Notes: generated from the sequence alone by a model not told the origin. Shown: positions 11,270 through 21,020, numbered from the stretch's first letter. The stretch is 64,000 nucleotides of DNA from Aradus depressus (GCA_963662175.1 OY759216.1:32567087-32631086), one strand, 5' to 3'. Numbers and translations are program-made.

Positions 11270-11780
11270 ATATACTCTATAATATACCCAAAAAGTGCAA
11301 ATGCTATAGAAAAATTGATTATCACCAAATTGTTCCTTATAAAATTCCCAATCGCCAATAAGTCTCATCAGGTTTGAGATAGAATCAATTGAGATAGACG
11401 AAAGTTATAGCCCGCTGAATAATGTGAACTAAATGTCTATAAGGAATATATCTAAATTTGGTATTTAAAACAACGTTTTAGGGGCGCCGGTAGCTTAGTG
11501 GTATGCGTGCTTTTTTTAATGTGCTCAAGGTTGCGGGTTCAAAACCCGCCCGAGGCTCATTAAGTTTATTTTATTTTAATACATTATATTTAGAGAAGGC
11601 AAAATTTAGGACTCCTAGAGTCGGGCTCATGTCAAGAGTGCTCTAGTAGTAGGCGATATGACCTCGTAGTTCGTAGTAAGCCCGGGCATGAGTCATAATA
11701 ACTAACTCTAAGTAATTTTTAAATCGTAACTCATAGCAACGAACTTTGAAATATGGTTTATGTATGTATGACTGATCTGG
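11270..11780 (+). repeat. Family B copy split by a SINE
   Basis: The family B blocks CTATAAGGAATATATCTAAA (11438) and AATCGTAACTCATAGCAACG (11722) are contiguous in the copy at 10.2 kb but are separated here by the SINE at 11481-11707. This orders the two insertions: B first, SINE later. Confidence 0.7.
11481..11707 (+). mobile_element. SINE-1 copy (tRNA-derived), internally deleted
   Basis: Begins GGGGCGCCGGTAGCTTAGTGG (A box) and has the B box GGTTCAAAACC, then jumps to the 3' half (AAATTTAGGACTCC...GGGCATGAGTCATAATAACTAACT). Compared with the 342-bp copy at 37.4 kb about 115 bp is missing from the middle. Confidence 0.8.
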
Positions 11781-12328
11781 CTCAAATAAATTTTTTTATT
11801 TACTATTATACCTTTAAATTATTATATTTTAATCTAGTCAATATATAATCTAGGTAAGTTTTTATCAATCTGGCAATTGAAAAAAATGAATTTAATTTTT
11901 GAGGTCGATTGGTTTTGGAGGGAGAGCAAAAACCCTGTTGATTAATTAGTGCCGGGGAAGTACAATACCCATGATTCACCGACGACTTTTATTTATTTTA
12001 TTTTTGTAGTAATCTCGGTTTTGTCATTTACGGAAAATAATTAGGCAATTTTCAAGGTTGTGGATGCTGACTTTTTTAGCATTAATGAGAGGAAGCCCAA
12101 AATTGTAAAAAATATGTGAAGGACATACTTCATACGCAGATATAACAGTGCCAATAGAGGGTGCTTTGTGGTAAAACAGCTGGAATTTGCAGAACATAGC
12201 CCCTGGTGGATGGGATTAGAACTTTGAGCCTTACATGGCTGAGTAGCCACATATCAGGGTTTCAGCCACATTCCTCTACACCCCCCGCTCAGAGGCATCT
12301 CCAAGTCTACAACTATATTTCGACTTCC
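11781..12328. other. Intergenic with a family A end fragment
   Basis: About 11905-11990 carries the 3' end signature of family A (GGTTTTGGAGGGAGAGC, GGGGAAGTACA, GATTCACCGACGACTTT). The minus-strand frame at 12041-12250 shows no family features. Confidence 0.45.
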
Positions 12329-12620
12329 CTAGCTATAGAACGTATAGGGAAAGTTATGTAATCGGTAAAAAATTCGAGTTTTCACCGGAATTTCTTATGT
12401 TTTCCAACAAGGTGATTTCAAAAATGAAAAAAAAAAATCAGGTTGCCTGTGACTGTGTGTGTGTATGTTTGTGAACACGATAACTCCCGGATAGAATGGA
12501 TGTATTGATGCAAAATGTTATATGTGTATCCATATCTAAGGATGACATCTATTGATTTTCAGCGTGTTGCATCCGTGCTCTCGATCTTATTCCCTCCCAG
12601 CGCGGGGAAAGACGTCTGTG
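12329..12620 (+). repeat. Dispersed repeat family A, 5' part
   Basis: Begins with the family A start (CTATAGAACGTATAGGGAAA, AATCGGTAAAAAATTCGAG) and includes the GTGTGTGTATGTTTGTGAAC and AACTCCCGGATAGAATG blocks. The end fragment lies at about 12880-13000, so the copy is interrupted. Confidence 0.65.
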
Positions 12621-12992
12621 ATGTGTATGCAATAAAACAGAGAAATATGCACATATATATGCAAATATATTTGGCAAAATATGCAATTAAAAACTAAAAA
12701 TATGTGAAAGACTGCAAAGGAAAAAAGTACCGATAGAATAAAATAAACTACAGAAGTAATAGAAAATCTTTATAGACATAAAATTTATTAAATAAAAAAT
12801 ATTTAAGCAAAAAAATAAAGACCTTGTAACGATCCTTGAGTTACTCCTGATTAAGTTAAAGCGTCTTTCCTAAATATTTAATATTTAACCGAGATTACGA
12901 TAGCAGACTGCTTTTGAAAGGGGAGCGAAAAGTTAATTGATTAATACTTTCTGGAGTAGTTGATGGTACTGGAAAGAAGGTAATTTCCAGTG

Positions 12993-13575
12993 ATACACTG
13001 ACGACTTTTTTTATTAACTCTCACCTTGTGTTTTAAGGGTCGAACCCGCATGTAAACAGTAATAACAATAATAGTCAAATATTAAATAAGAAATCAATAA
13101 ATACCTCGATAAATATATACCGGAAAATTAATTAGCACAGAAATCATAATACTAATCAAGATAGTAAATATAATAAATTATTCTGAGCTCAAAATCGCAG
13201 GTTTGATACCCGGTCCTAACTCCTATCCGAAGGAAGTCGCAGTTTGATACCCGGTCCTAACTCCTATCCGAAGGAAGTCGCAGTTTGATACCCGGTCCTA
13301 ACTCCTATCCGAAGGAAGTCGCAGTTTATTTTACCTCCAAACTAAAGGCTTTGACCGGGTATCAAACCTGCGATTTTGAGCTCAGAATAATTTATTATAT
13401 TTACTATCTTGATTAGTATTATGATTTCTGTGCTAATTAATTTTCCGGTATATATTTATCGAGGTATTTATTGATTTCTTATTTAATATTTGACTATTAT
13501 TGTTATTACTGTTTACATGCGGGTTCGACCCTTAAAACACAAGGTGAGAGTTAATAAAAAAAGTCGTCAGTGTAT
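12993..13575. repeat. Perfect palindrome: two 223-bp arms around a 137-bp spacer
   Basis: Left arm 12993-13215 and right arm 13353-13575 are exact reverse complements as far as I could check by eye, with equal lengths and no gap. The arm contains CTGAGCTC, then a diverged SINE-1 B-box region (GGTTTGATACCC), and its outer end carries the family A terminus (CACTGACGACTTTTTTT). The spacer is filled by three 41-bp repeats and a short unique piece. Perfect arms indicate recent formation or conversion between arms. Confidence 0.92.
13201..13323. repeat. Tandem repeat, 3 x 41 bp, in the palindrome spacer
   Basis: Three identical units starting GTTTGATACCCGGTCC and ending GGAAGTCGCA at 13201, 13242 and 13283. 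The unit contains TATCCGAAGGA, the reverse complement of the SINE-1 TCCTTCGGATG block, so it derives from inverted SINE-1 sequence. Confidence 0.92.
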
Positions 13576-13717
13576 GGTCCTGAGCCGTACGATGTCAGGT
13601 ACTCGTTAAAGTGTAGTAGAATCGGACTCATGTCCACCAGAGTGACGAAAGAGTGCTCTAATAGTAGGCGATATGACCTTGTAGTTAAAGCCTGGGCATG
13701 AGTCATAATAACTAACT
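13576..13717 (+). mobile_element. SINE-1, 3' half
   Basis: Continues from the palindrome with GGTCCTGAGCCGTACGATG and runs to the SINE-1 end GAGTCATAATAACTAACT. Its 5' half appears to be the piece caught in the palindrome arms. Confidence 0.8.
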
Positions 13718-13736
13718 ATTATAAATATAGATAAAT

Positions 13737-14160
13737 ATTTCTTATAATTCTTCCAGAAGTGATATTTCGGGAGGTTTTTGCCTTCCCCAAGTCACAAAGT
13801 GCGAAATATAGAAAATAAAAACATTAAAAACAAACCAATAGAAATGTAATAAATTAACAAATAACCAATGAAAAATAATTATATTAGTTATGTTAAATAA
13901 TGATATTATAAAATATTAAACAAAAAGCAGTTTAGACAGACTTTGTAGGAGGAACTTATTTTTAGAGGAACTCTGCTAGGAAAATAATAATGAAACCCAA
14001 GTATGAAATAATTTTTTTGTAAGTACTTATATAAAACAAGACTATATTATGGCTATTATATTCTTCTTAAACAATGAAAGAACAATGAAAATTCCGATCC
14101 TGAATAGAGGGTTTCATTTAAAATAAACTTTAATATTTTTTCTTAATTCTGTTTTCTTCA
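13737..14160 (+). repeat. Dispersed repeat family D, copy 1
   Basis: Starts right after the SINE-1 end. Landmarks: TTCCAGAAGTGATATTTCGG, a CAAAGTGCGAAATATAGAAA block and AGGAGGAACTT. The same SINE-1 then D order is seen at 31.3 kb and, inverted, at 17.9-18.5 kb. Confidence 0.6.
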
Positions 14161-14189
14161 AAAAGTGGGAAAAGAAATCCTTTGACTGC

Positions 14190-15060
14190 CCCACCTATAC
14201 GAAGTATAAGGGAAGTTATGAATCGATCAGAAGTTTTAAGTTTTCATTGAAATTTCGTGTTTTCCGTCGCCCTGATTCCAAGAATGAATATATGTCTTTG
14301 TGTGTGTACGAACACGATAACTCCCACTAGAATAAATATATCGATAAGAAATTTTATATGTGTCACAGGAAACCCATAAGGATGACTGTTATTACTTTTC
14401 AGCGGTGTCGGCCGAAGGGAAGGGGGATCAGAGATCAATGAATGTATCGACATGAACTTTCATGATTGAAGTTAAAACTCCATGACGATTATACCCCGCT
14501 ACGGTAGGCCAGTTGGTGCCAGGAGGAGAGGAAGACCTAGACTCTGTTGGCTGGACGACGTCGAGGCGGATCTCCGAGTGTTATTATATTTACAACAAAA
14601 GGAAGGAGGTTCTCTAATAACTGTTGTTATAATGAATATATCAACACAAAAGTTCTGTAATTCAAATCCTCAAAAGCACTACACTCTTTAATTTTCAGCA
14701 GAATCGGCAGAAGGGAAGGGTGAGTCAGAAATGTCAACACAAAAACCCCCAATAACTGCGATATAATGAGTGTATCCACTTGAAATTTCATATTTACAGT
14801 TAAAACTCAATGAGGACATAACCTGTAAAATATAAGCGATACCGAATGAAGGGCAGAGGGGTTTAAGGGAGGGGGCTCAATTCAAAAACCCTAATAACTG
14901 CCGATTTAATGAATTAATCAACGAAAAATTTAGTATGAGGATTTAGGTAAGACAACAACTGACTTTTAGTGATTGACTGGTTTTGGAGAGAGAGCGAAAA
15001 GTTAATTGATTAATACGTTCTGGGGAAGTACAGTGATTCATCAACAACTTTTTTTATTTA
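14190..15060 (+). repeat. Dispersed repeat family A, long copy
   Basis: Runs from CTATACGAAGTATAAGGGAA to GATTCATCAACAACTTTTT. The interior repeats a roughly 140-bp monomer: the anchors TAACTGTTG, TAACTGCGATATAATG and TAACTGCCGATTTAATG lie at about 14618, 14754 and 14892. A short LINE-like fragment sits inside it (14482-14600). Confidence 0.7.
14482..14600 (+). pseudogene. Short LINE ORF2 C-terminal fragment
   Basis: The frame reads GRPVGARRRGRPRLCWLDDV followed by EADLR, the RGRPRLRWLDDV-type motif common at the C-terminus of LINE polyproteins. Only about 40 residues remain. Confidence 0.5.
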
Positions 15061-16103
15061 AAGTTTCTTCAGTTTTTTCAGACTTGATGGGAAAACGAGA
15101 CAATTCCAGGCGTAGTTAGGTGAGAAACAAATGGTACAGCTACACGTTAGTGTGAAGGTGGAAAGGAAGATCCGGGAGGTCAGGAGGTCTGGTTTAGAGC
15201 CGGGACCAGTTGAGTTACATTTCGGAGGCTCGACCCGACATAGCCTTACCTCCAGATCGCTATCTCTTCAGACACATTATGGCCATATCAAATGCTAATT
15301 CCAACAAGGTTGTTTTTTGCCAATATCTGGAATCTGCCAGGTCTCGACCAAAAAAAAACTAACTACATCTGGAATAACTCACGTCTTCTCGTAAAGTCGT
15401 AACTCTTACATATATGAAAATAAAATTTTAAATACATTGATAGCATTACATTTTTTTATTTAATACAAAAAAGTGTCAGTTAAGGAATCCTTGATATTTT
15501 CCTATTTCGTAACAAATGACAACGCATTTTTTCATAATTTAATTATCTCTAATTCTCAAGTTATGCAGTAGGAAAATGTAAAACATATACATGTCTGAGG
15601 GTATTTCTTATTTAATTGTACTATTAAATGTCAGCACTATTTCAACCAAATTTGTTTTAAATGTTTCATCTACATGGCATTCCTAACTGACATGAGCTGA
15701 ACATAAGTCTGTTATCGGTAAGAAACTGAGTTCCTCCGTTTTAATACAAGTAATGATAATAATAATATTTATTAATATTACATATTAAACCATAACGTGC
15801 TAATGAAAACGTTATAAAAATGTACATATTAAGATAGCTTACAAATTAGATACATAAACAGTTCCTAGCTATATTGTATATGTGTGATCAGTAATAGTAA
15901 ATAAAAATTAAAATAAATTATTTCAAAAATAATAATATTAATATATTGGTACAGTAGTAACAGTTTTTAATTATAATTTAGATTATAATAATTATATTTT
16001 ATAATTCGTTTAAAAAATCTTTTTCACGATATTTCGGGACTCTTTCTTATAGTTATCAACCCGGCTCTTCTGTGGTAGTCTTAAATTTTATCTATCTAGA
16101 TTT
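15061..16103. other. Intergenic, no gene seen
   Basis: AT-rich. A small GC-richer patch at 15150-15240 is unclassified; the rest is low complexity. Confidence 0.45.
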
Positions 16104-16236
16104 TTTCACCTAACGTATACTAGGGGTCTTTAACGACTTGGGACCATTCCTTAAAGTCCCGTCCGAGGGACGGCGTGCTCAAGGTTTTCTCACCTCCCAG
16201 ATAGAAGGCTATGCTATGCCTGAGCTATCGGCGCCC
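16104..16236 (-). mobile_element. SINE-1, 5' fragment, inverted
   Basis: Reverse complement of the SINE-1 tRNA-like head (ending GGCGCCC at 16230-16236) joined to part of the middle (TTTAACGACTTGGGACC). The B-box part is missing. Confidence 0.65.
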
Positions 16237-16429
16237 TCTTATATTCTTATATAAAAAATATATATATAGCGACGAGATCCAATTGGGTGTCCCAAGTCAA
16301 AAGCATTTTAAATAAAATTGGGGAGGGAGAATGTCTGTCCAGGGTTTCGGACGCATTTGTGAACCGTCCGAAGAATAAAGATAAATATTACTTTTAAAAT
16401 GCCGTACAACACCTTTTATCACAATATTT

Positions 16430-17060
16430 ACAACCCAGATCAACTCCAACCATATCTAAACCTGAATGCTCCATTCTCTCACATGAAAGCACTGGCTCAA
16501 CTCCGTCTATCTGGCAAGGACTGTCTTAAAATCAGTTACTAAAATAATGTAGACACCCTTGAAAATGAATTGGAAGACGAATACCACCTGTTAATATCCT
16601 GTCCGATATACTCCCCCATTAGAAGCCACTTCCTGCCTCAGAGTATCAGTATAGACCGATCCAACTTTCATACATTACTCCTGGCCCATAATAAGAATGA
16701 TATCTCAAACATTTTCTATTATTTAATCAGCGCTCTGAAACATAGATCATTCATTGTTAATGAATAATGTATTCAACTTCCATATGATATTCACTGTATT
16801 TATATATTGATATTTACTGTCTTTGTTACATTATTATCATTAGTTTGTAATTACTTATTTTATTTACCCTTTTTTTATTTATTTATGTTATTTATTTAGT
16901 TTGTTAAAGGTTCCTTTATATATGTCATTATTTTTCAGCTGATCAATCTATAATTTTGTAAATGTTAATGTCAATATTGTAAAAGTAACGGTCACTGACT
17001 CCATTGTATAGGGGTGATCCCTTTAAACAATAAAAATTATTATTATTATTATTATAAAAA
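16430..17060 (+). pseudogene. LINE 3' end with (TTA)n tail
   Basis: Fragments read ALAQLRLSGKDCLKISY, then after a stop LEDEYHLLISCPIYSPIR, which resembles the end of a non-LTR retrotransposon ORF2 (a CP.Y...R motif). The ORF ends in TAA at 16765-16767, and a 3' UTR follows up to GTATAGGGGTGATCCCTTTA and a (TTA)n tail at about 17037-17056. It is 5'-truncated and carries stops. The clade is uncertain. Confidence 0.6.
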
Positions 17061-17639
17061 ATAAATACACATAAAATATATATAATTTTATCTTTCCAGT
17101 GTGCTCTACATGTGCCTTAATTTTTATCCTGTAAATCTGATCTATATTTTATAAATTTTTTATGCTTAATTATCATAATTATATTATAATGACTACATAG
17201 AAAAGAAGATGGTGAAAAAATATTGGTTCGTGTTCGATACACGATATGTTCTTTTTGTATCGAATATCCGAAGGAATACAATTTTGACTTTCCCGTTGAT
17301 TCTTCTAGTGAGACAGTACATGTTTTTGTCCAGTATATATTGTATTTGTATTAAACATATCAATATACAAATTATATAATTTATCTGAAATAAAATGTTG
17401 ACCCTCCCATTGTTCTTTTATTTGCCCCGCTATACCAAGGTGTAATCAGTAAGACATTTGATGCTTCAACGGAATTTGATGTTTGCTGAACTCCTCAAGC
17501 AAAAAATGAAAACATGTGAACATGAAAACGTATGTATGACGACTTTTCATTTAAGCAGTACAGGTTCCCCCCTAAAAAATTAGTGACCAACTGTATTCCA
17601 CCATCTTCTCATCAAGTAATATAACTAGCTGAATGAAAA
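17061..17639. other. Intergenic, no gene seen
   Basis: AT-rich sequence with scattered short pieces of family A/B (for example CTTCAACGGAATTTGATG at 17465). Confidence 0.4.
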
Positions 17640-17855
17640 ATATGACGATTATCAGAATTACATATGGGTTCCTAAATCCTCGTACTAAATTTTTTTATGG
17701 ATAAATCGGGAGTTATTAGAGTTTTAGAATTGAGGCTTCAGACCTACATTTTTTTTCCATATTTGGAATCTAGAGGTCGGAAAAGATAAAATTCCGTTGA
17801 AAACCCAGCTTCGAATTTTTGACCGATTACATACTTCGTATAGGGAAGTAACAAA
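17640..17855 (-). repeat. Dispersed repeat family A, inverted fragment
   Basis: Ends in GACCGATTACATACTTCGTA followed by TAGGGAAG, the reverse complement of the family A 5' end. Confidence 0.6.
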
Positions 17856-17879
17856 TTTATGTGAGAGGAAATTCTCCAT

Positions 17880-18240
17880 TCGAAATCAATTTTTTTTTCA
17901 TTGTTCACAAAGGGAAAAAATAACCATAATTTAAAAGCCGTGTTTCATATATAGAAGCTTTGCTTTCATTTTATTTTATTCATGTTATTTTATTTGGTAA
18001 ATCCTCCACCAATATTCTATAACTTATATCGTAATTACTTTTTTTTCATTTTTAGTATTAATTCTTCTAATTATATACTATTTACTTTAATGATAGTTAA
18101 TTTATTTATATATATTTTTTTGTATGTTTCGCTTTTTGCGACCGAAAGAAGGGGCCCATGATCGAACCGAAATATCGTCCTGAAAGAAGACTTATCTTAA
18201 AAAAATATAAATATAAAATATTATAATTCAAATTATAATG
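17880..18240 (-). repeat. Dispersed repeat family D, inverted copy
   Basis: Reverse complement contains GGACGATATTTCGGTTCG and a GCGAAACATAC block as in the copies at 13.7, 22.7, 31.3 and 60.5 kb. It lies next to the inverted SINE-1 at 18314. Confidence 0.55.
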
Positions 18241-18313
18241 AGTACTGATTGTATAACGAATTTGATATTCATTTATTTTTGTTATTTATTTATAAAAATA
18301 TATATCATTATTC

Positions 18314-18536
18314 AGTTAGTTATTGGGACTGATGCCAGGGGCTTAAACACGAGGTCATATCCTCTACTAACAGAAGGCTTTTGCCTGGACATGAACCGGA
18401 CTCTACTTTCCTAAATTTTGCCTGTAGGGGTCTTTAACGAGTATCTGTATATAAGCTCGAAACCATCGTATAACGTATTTTTCCCTCCTAAGCTCAGTAG
18501 GCAAACGCGACTAGCCCTGAGTTACAGGTGCGTTCT
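18314..18536 (-). mobile_element. SINE-1, degenerate full-length copy, inverted
   Basis: From AGTTAGTTATTGGGACTGAT (inverse of the SINE end) through CCTAAATTTTGCC and GGGTCTTTAACGAGTA to a decayed tRNA-like head (AAGCTCAGTAGGCAAACGCG). Confidence 0.65.
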
Positions 18537-18614
18537 TATTTATTATACAAATATATATATATATATATATATTTGTATAAAAAATAAGAGCGCGCAGGTA
18601 GCTCAGAGCTAGCC

Positions 18615-18615
<1 letters not shown>
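18500..18615. repeat. Hairpin around (AT)n at a SINE-1 end
   Basis: The stretch CTAGCCCTGAGTTACAGGTG...TTATACAAATATAT is repeated in inverted form after an AT run (ATATATTTGTATAA...CAGGTAGCTCAGAGCTAGCC). Arms are about 45 bp with a few mismatches. Confidence 0.75.
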
Positions 18616-18689
<74 letters not shown>

Positions 18690-18692
18690 TAT

Positions 18693-18725
<33 letters not shown>
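18616..18725. repeat. (TA)n microsatellite
   Basis: About 110 bp of almost pure TA repeats, with single interruptions (ATACATATATATTATT). Confidence 0.9.
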
Positions 18726-18728
<3 letters not shown>

Positions 18729-18965
18729 AATCTCGTATATATTCTAAGGTTTAATATCTGGTGTTAATTTATAAGCTATTTTAACGTAGAAAATTGTATG
18801 ACGTTTCCAATTACCGTCTTATGGTAAAACGGAAATAAAAATTATTACAATTTTTTCTTGAACTCAAATAATCAGTATAAGCTGGCATATCGACAGTTGC
18901 ACTTCCAGAAAATCTTAGACAATTTCCCTTCTAAAATTTGCACTTCACTCCGTTTTTTGAACACT

Positions 18966-18988
18966 CCCCCCCCCCCCCCCCCCCCCCC
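18966..18988. repeat. C homopolymer, 23 bp
   Basis: A run of 23 C about 150 bp upstream of the CP3 promoter. Confidence 0.9.
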
Positions 18989-19061
18989 GGATAATATAGT
19001 ATTCTAATAATACATTTGAGGTGTAAGAATGAAAAACTGCGATAATAGCAGTATTTTTTGG

Positions 19062-19164
19062 GATGAGCAGATCTGGAGGGTTAAGTTCTCCCGGCGGCTA
19101 TATACCAAGGCCAGACTCCAGTGTCTGGTATATAAGAGGGATGCTCCTGTATCTTGGCATCACT
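19062..19164 (+). promoter_or_regulatory. CP3 promoter region
   Basis: An upstream block GATGAGCAGATCTGGAGG (19062-19079) recurs with one change upstream of CP6 (52649-52666). Just before the TATA box is an inverted repeat CCAGAC-N6-GTCTGG (19111-19128), followed by TATATAAGAGGG at 19129 and an initiator-like CATCACTCC near 19162. From CCAAGGCC to the splice donor this region is nearly identical to CP4 and CP5. Confidence 0.8.
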
Positions 19165-19176
19165 CCATCTACAGAC

Positions 19177-19188
19177 ATGGCCTCCGTT
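19177..19188 (+). CDS. CP3: RR-2 cuticular protein, exon 1 (MASV)
   Basis: ATG GCC TCC GTT followed by the donor GTAAGTAC, 48 bp downstream of TATATAAG. Joined in phase 0 to 20391 it gives [18 protein letters not shown], a complete signal peptide. The same exon sequence occurs at 35913 and, on the minus strand, at 46389, each upstream of a matching second exon, which strongly supports the call. Confidence 0.88.
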
Positions 19189-20390
19189 GTAAGTACACAT
19201 ACTTTTACTTGATATATTTTCATATATAGCTATATACAGTCTAATATTAATTATTTGAATCTCTATAATCGAGGATTACAGATAAATTAAAATCCCTTGA
19301 AAAAAAATTGTGGAGTTAAAAAAAATAAGAGATTTGTTCCCAGATTTTTTTAAAACCTATCCCAGAAGGCTACCTCCAGAATTCGATATTTCTGAAGTGA
19401 ATCTCCCTAATTTCAAAAATGCCTACTATTTAATTTGATTATTTCCCTCCTTTCTCTAGTTAGCTCTTGTGGGCAATTTAAAATTTCAAGTGTCGCTGTA
19501 GAGCATATTTTATATATATTATTAAGGTTCATATTGAGTTGCAACAATTTTAATTAAATTAATAAGTTGAAATTTCATCCTTGTGTTTTTATAAGACGGA
19601 AGGTTTACACTGCACTTCCATTCATGGTTTGTTTTATACAATTTCACATTTTCATTTAGATATCTTACAATGAGGCAAAACAGGAAATTTTGTTTTCCAA
19701 TATTGAAGATTGTTACCGGACAAAATCTGAGTTTTCTAAGAAAATTTCTTGATGGGTAGAAAAGTCTGCCTTCGAGGGTTTCAGTCAACAATCAAATTCG
19801 TTCGTCTTCCGAGATCATAACATCTAATGAACAGAGCAAATCAATTTTGAAATTGTTTAAAATAATCCTAGCGCGATTTATCGACAATTAAAGACTACCA
19901 GCGCGGCATTGGTATACCAAAGGATTTGGAGACAAAAACGTACAGTGTTTCGGAATTTTTCTCGCCATGAACCCGCCCGCTACCCGTTATAACGTTTGTT
20001 GTCTGTTTGGAGTTAAAGGAAATTTTTTGCCGAATCTTTAGAAGTTGTGATACAGTATGTGTTCCTTATGACAATGTCGACCACATCCTATGCTGTTTTT
20101 GCACTTACTGTGATGTTCAAACGACATCAGAAGGGATAGCGGCCAATCGAGAAGAACCATAGAATTATTCCTAGTTTTACCATAATGTTTTAAAACTCAA
20201 ATATAGCCATGATGGTTAATCTGCATGTTCTGAGAGCTTAACATAGAACTTATCCAATGGGCTATCTTCATAGACTCTCACACGCTTTTGTGGCAGTAGC
20301 TATACTTTTCTTATTTACCAATTAATAATTACCTTATTACCAATTTCTTTAATTATTTAAATAATTATGTTCTGTCTGTTTCTATAGCAG
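19189..20390 (+). other. CP3 intron (1,202 bp)
   Basis: Starts GTAAGTACAC and ends TCTATAGCAG. It is AT-rich and free of obvious large repeats. A 19-bp copy of exon 2 sequence (CGCTTTTGTGGCAGTAGCT) lies at 20283-20301. The TAGCAG end offers two acceptors three bases apart. Confidence 0.8.
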
Positions 20391-21020
20391 ATTGCTGTTC
20401 TCTTCGCTTTTGTGGCAGTAGCTGCTGGCCAGGTGATCTCACCCTACGGTGCGGCCGCCATCGATCCCAGGATCATCCATGGTGGCATCGGAGCTCGAGC
20501 TGGCCTCGCCAGAGAGGATCTGGCTTATGACCCTCATCCCCAGTACACCTTCTCTTACAACGTCAACGAGCCTCTGACCGGAGACGCTAAGAGCCAGACG
20601 GAGAGCCGAGATGGAGACGTGGTCCAAGGCAGCTACTCCCTGGTGGAGCCTGATGGTTCTGTCCGCACTGTCGAGTACACCGCTGATGATGTCTCCGGCT
20701 TCAACGCTGTCGTCCACAAGGATGGTGGAGTAGCTCCTTCTGTCGCGCACGGTGCTATCGCTGCTCCCATCGCTGCCCCCATCGCTGCTCATCCTCTTGC
20801 TCGCGCATCTCTTGGTCTTGGTGGCCTTGCTCGCACATCTCTTGGTCTTGGTGGCCTTGCTCATCCTCTTGCTCGATCTTCTCTTGGTCTCGCTGGTATC
20901 GCTAACCCTCTTGCTCTGGGTGGTGCCTACGGTTCACCTTACGGTCTGGGTGGTGCCTACGCTTCACCTTACGCTCTTGGAGGTCGTTATGCTTCACCTT
21001 ACTCTCCCTATGCTTATTAA
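20391..21020 (+). CDS. CP3: RR-2 cuticular protein, exon 2
   Basis: With exon 1 it encodes a predicted 213-residue secreted cuticular protein. Signal peptide about residues 1-17; mature N-terminus QVISPYG. A short linker with DPRIIHGG and GLAREDL precedes the RR-2 domain (about 51-112: [20 protein letters not shown] through GFNAVV), which by family knowledge folds as a beta-sandwich that binds chitin. The tail (about 120-213) is low complexity: [18 protein letters not shown] repeats, then [20 protein letters not shown] and a final SPYSPYAY. The domain lacks cysteines, as expected for RR-2. The GTG at 20412 is internal to the signal peptide. A long open frame on the opposite strand is a codon-bias shadow. 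Stop TAA at 21018-21020. Confidence 0.96.
   Translation: MAVLFAFVAVAAGQVISPYGAAAIDPRIIHGGIGARAGLAREDLAYDPHPQYTFSYNVNEPLTGDAKSQTESRDGDVVQGSYSLVEPDGSVRTVEYTADDVSGFNAVVHKDGGVAPSVAHGAIAAPIAAPIAAHPLARASLGLGGLARTSLGLGGLAHPLARSSLGLAGIANPLALGGAYGSPYGLGGAYASPYALGGRYASPYSPYAY

Noticed and set aside
12993..13575. CRISPR array from the 3 x 41-bp repeats
   Set aside because: Repeats are directly adjacent without spacers and lie in eukaryotic repeat DNA.
20439..20864. Long open frames on the strand opposite CP exons (also 39504-39974, 42737-43222, 54184-54555, 56964-57611)
   Set aside because: They mirror the codon bias and repeats of the RR-2 exons, read as Ser/Lys/Arg-rich low-complexity protein, and recur wherever the exon is duplicated. 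They are shadows.
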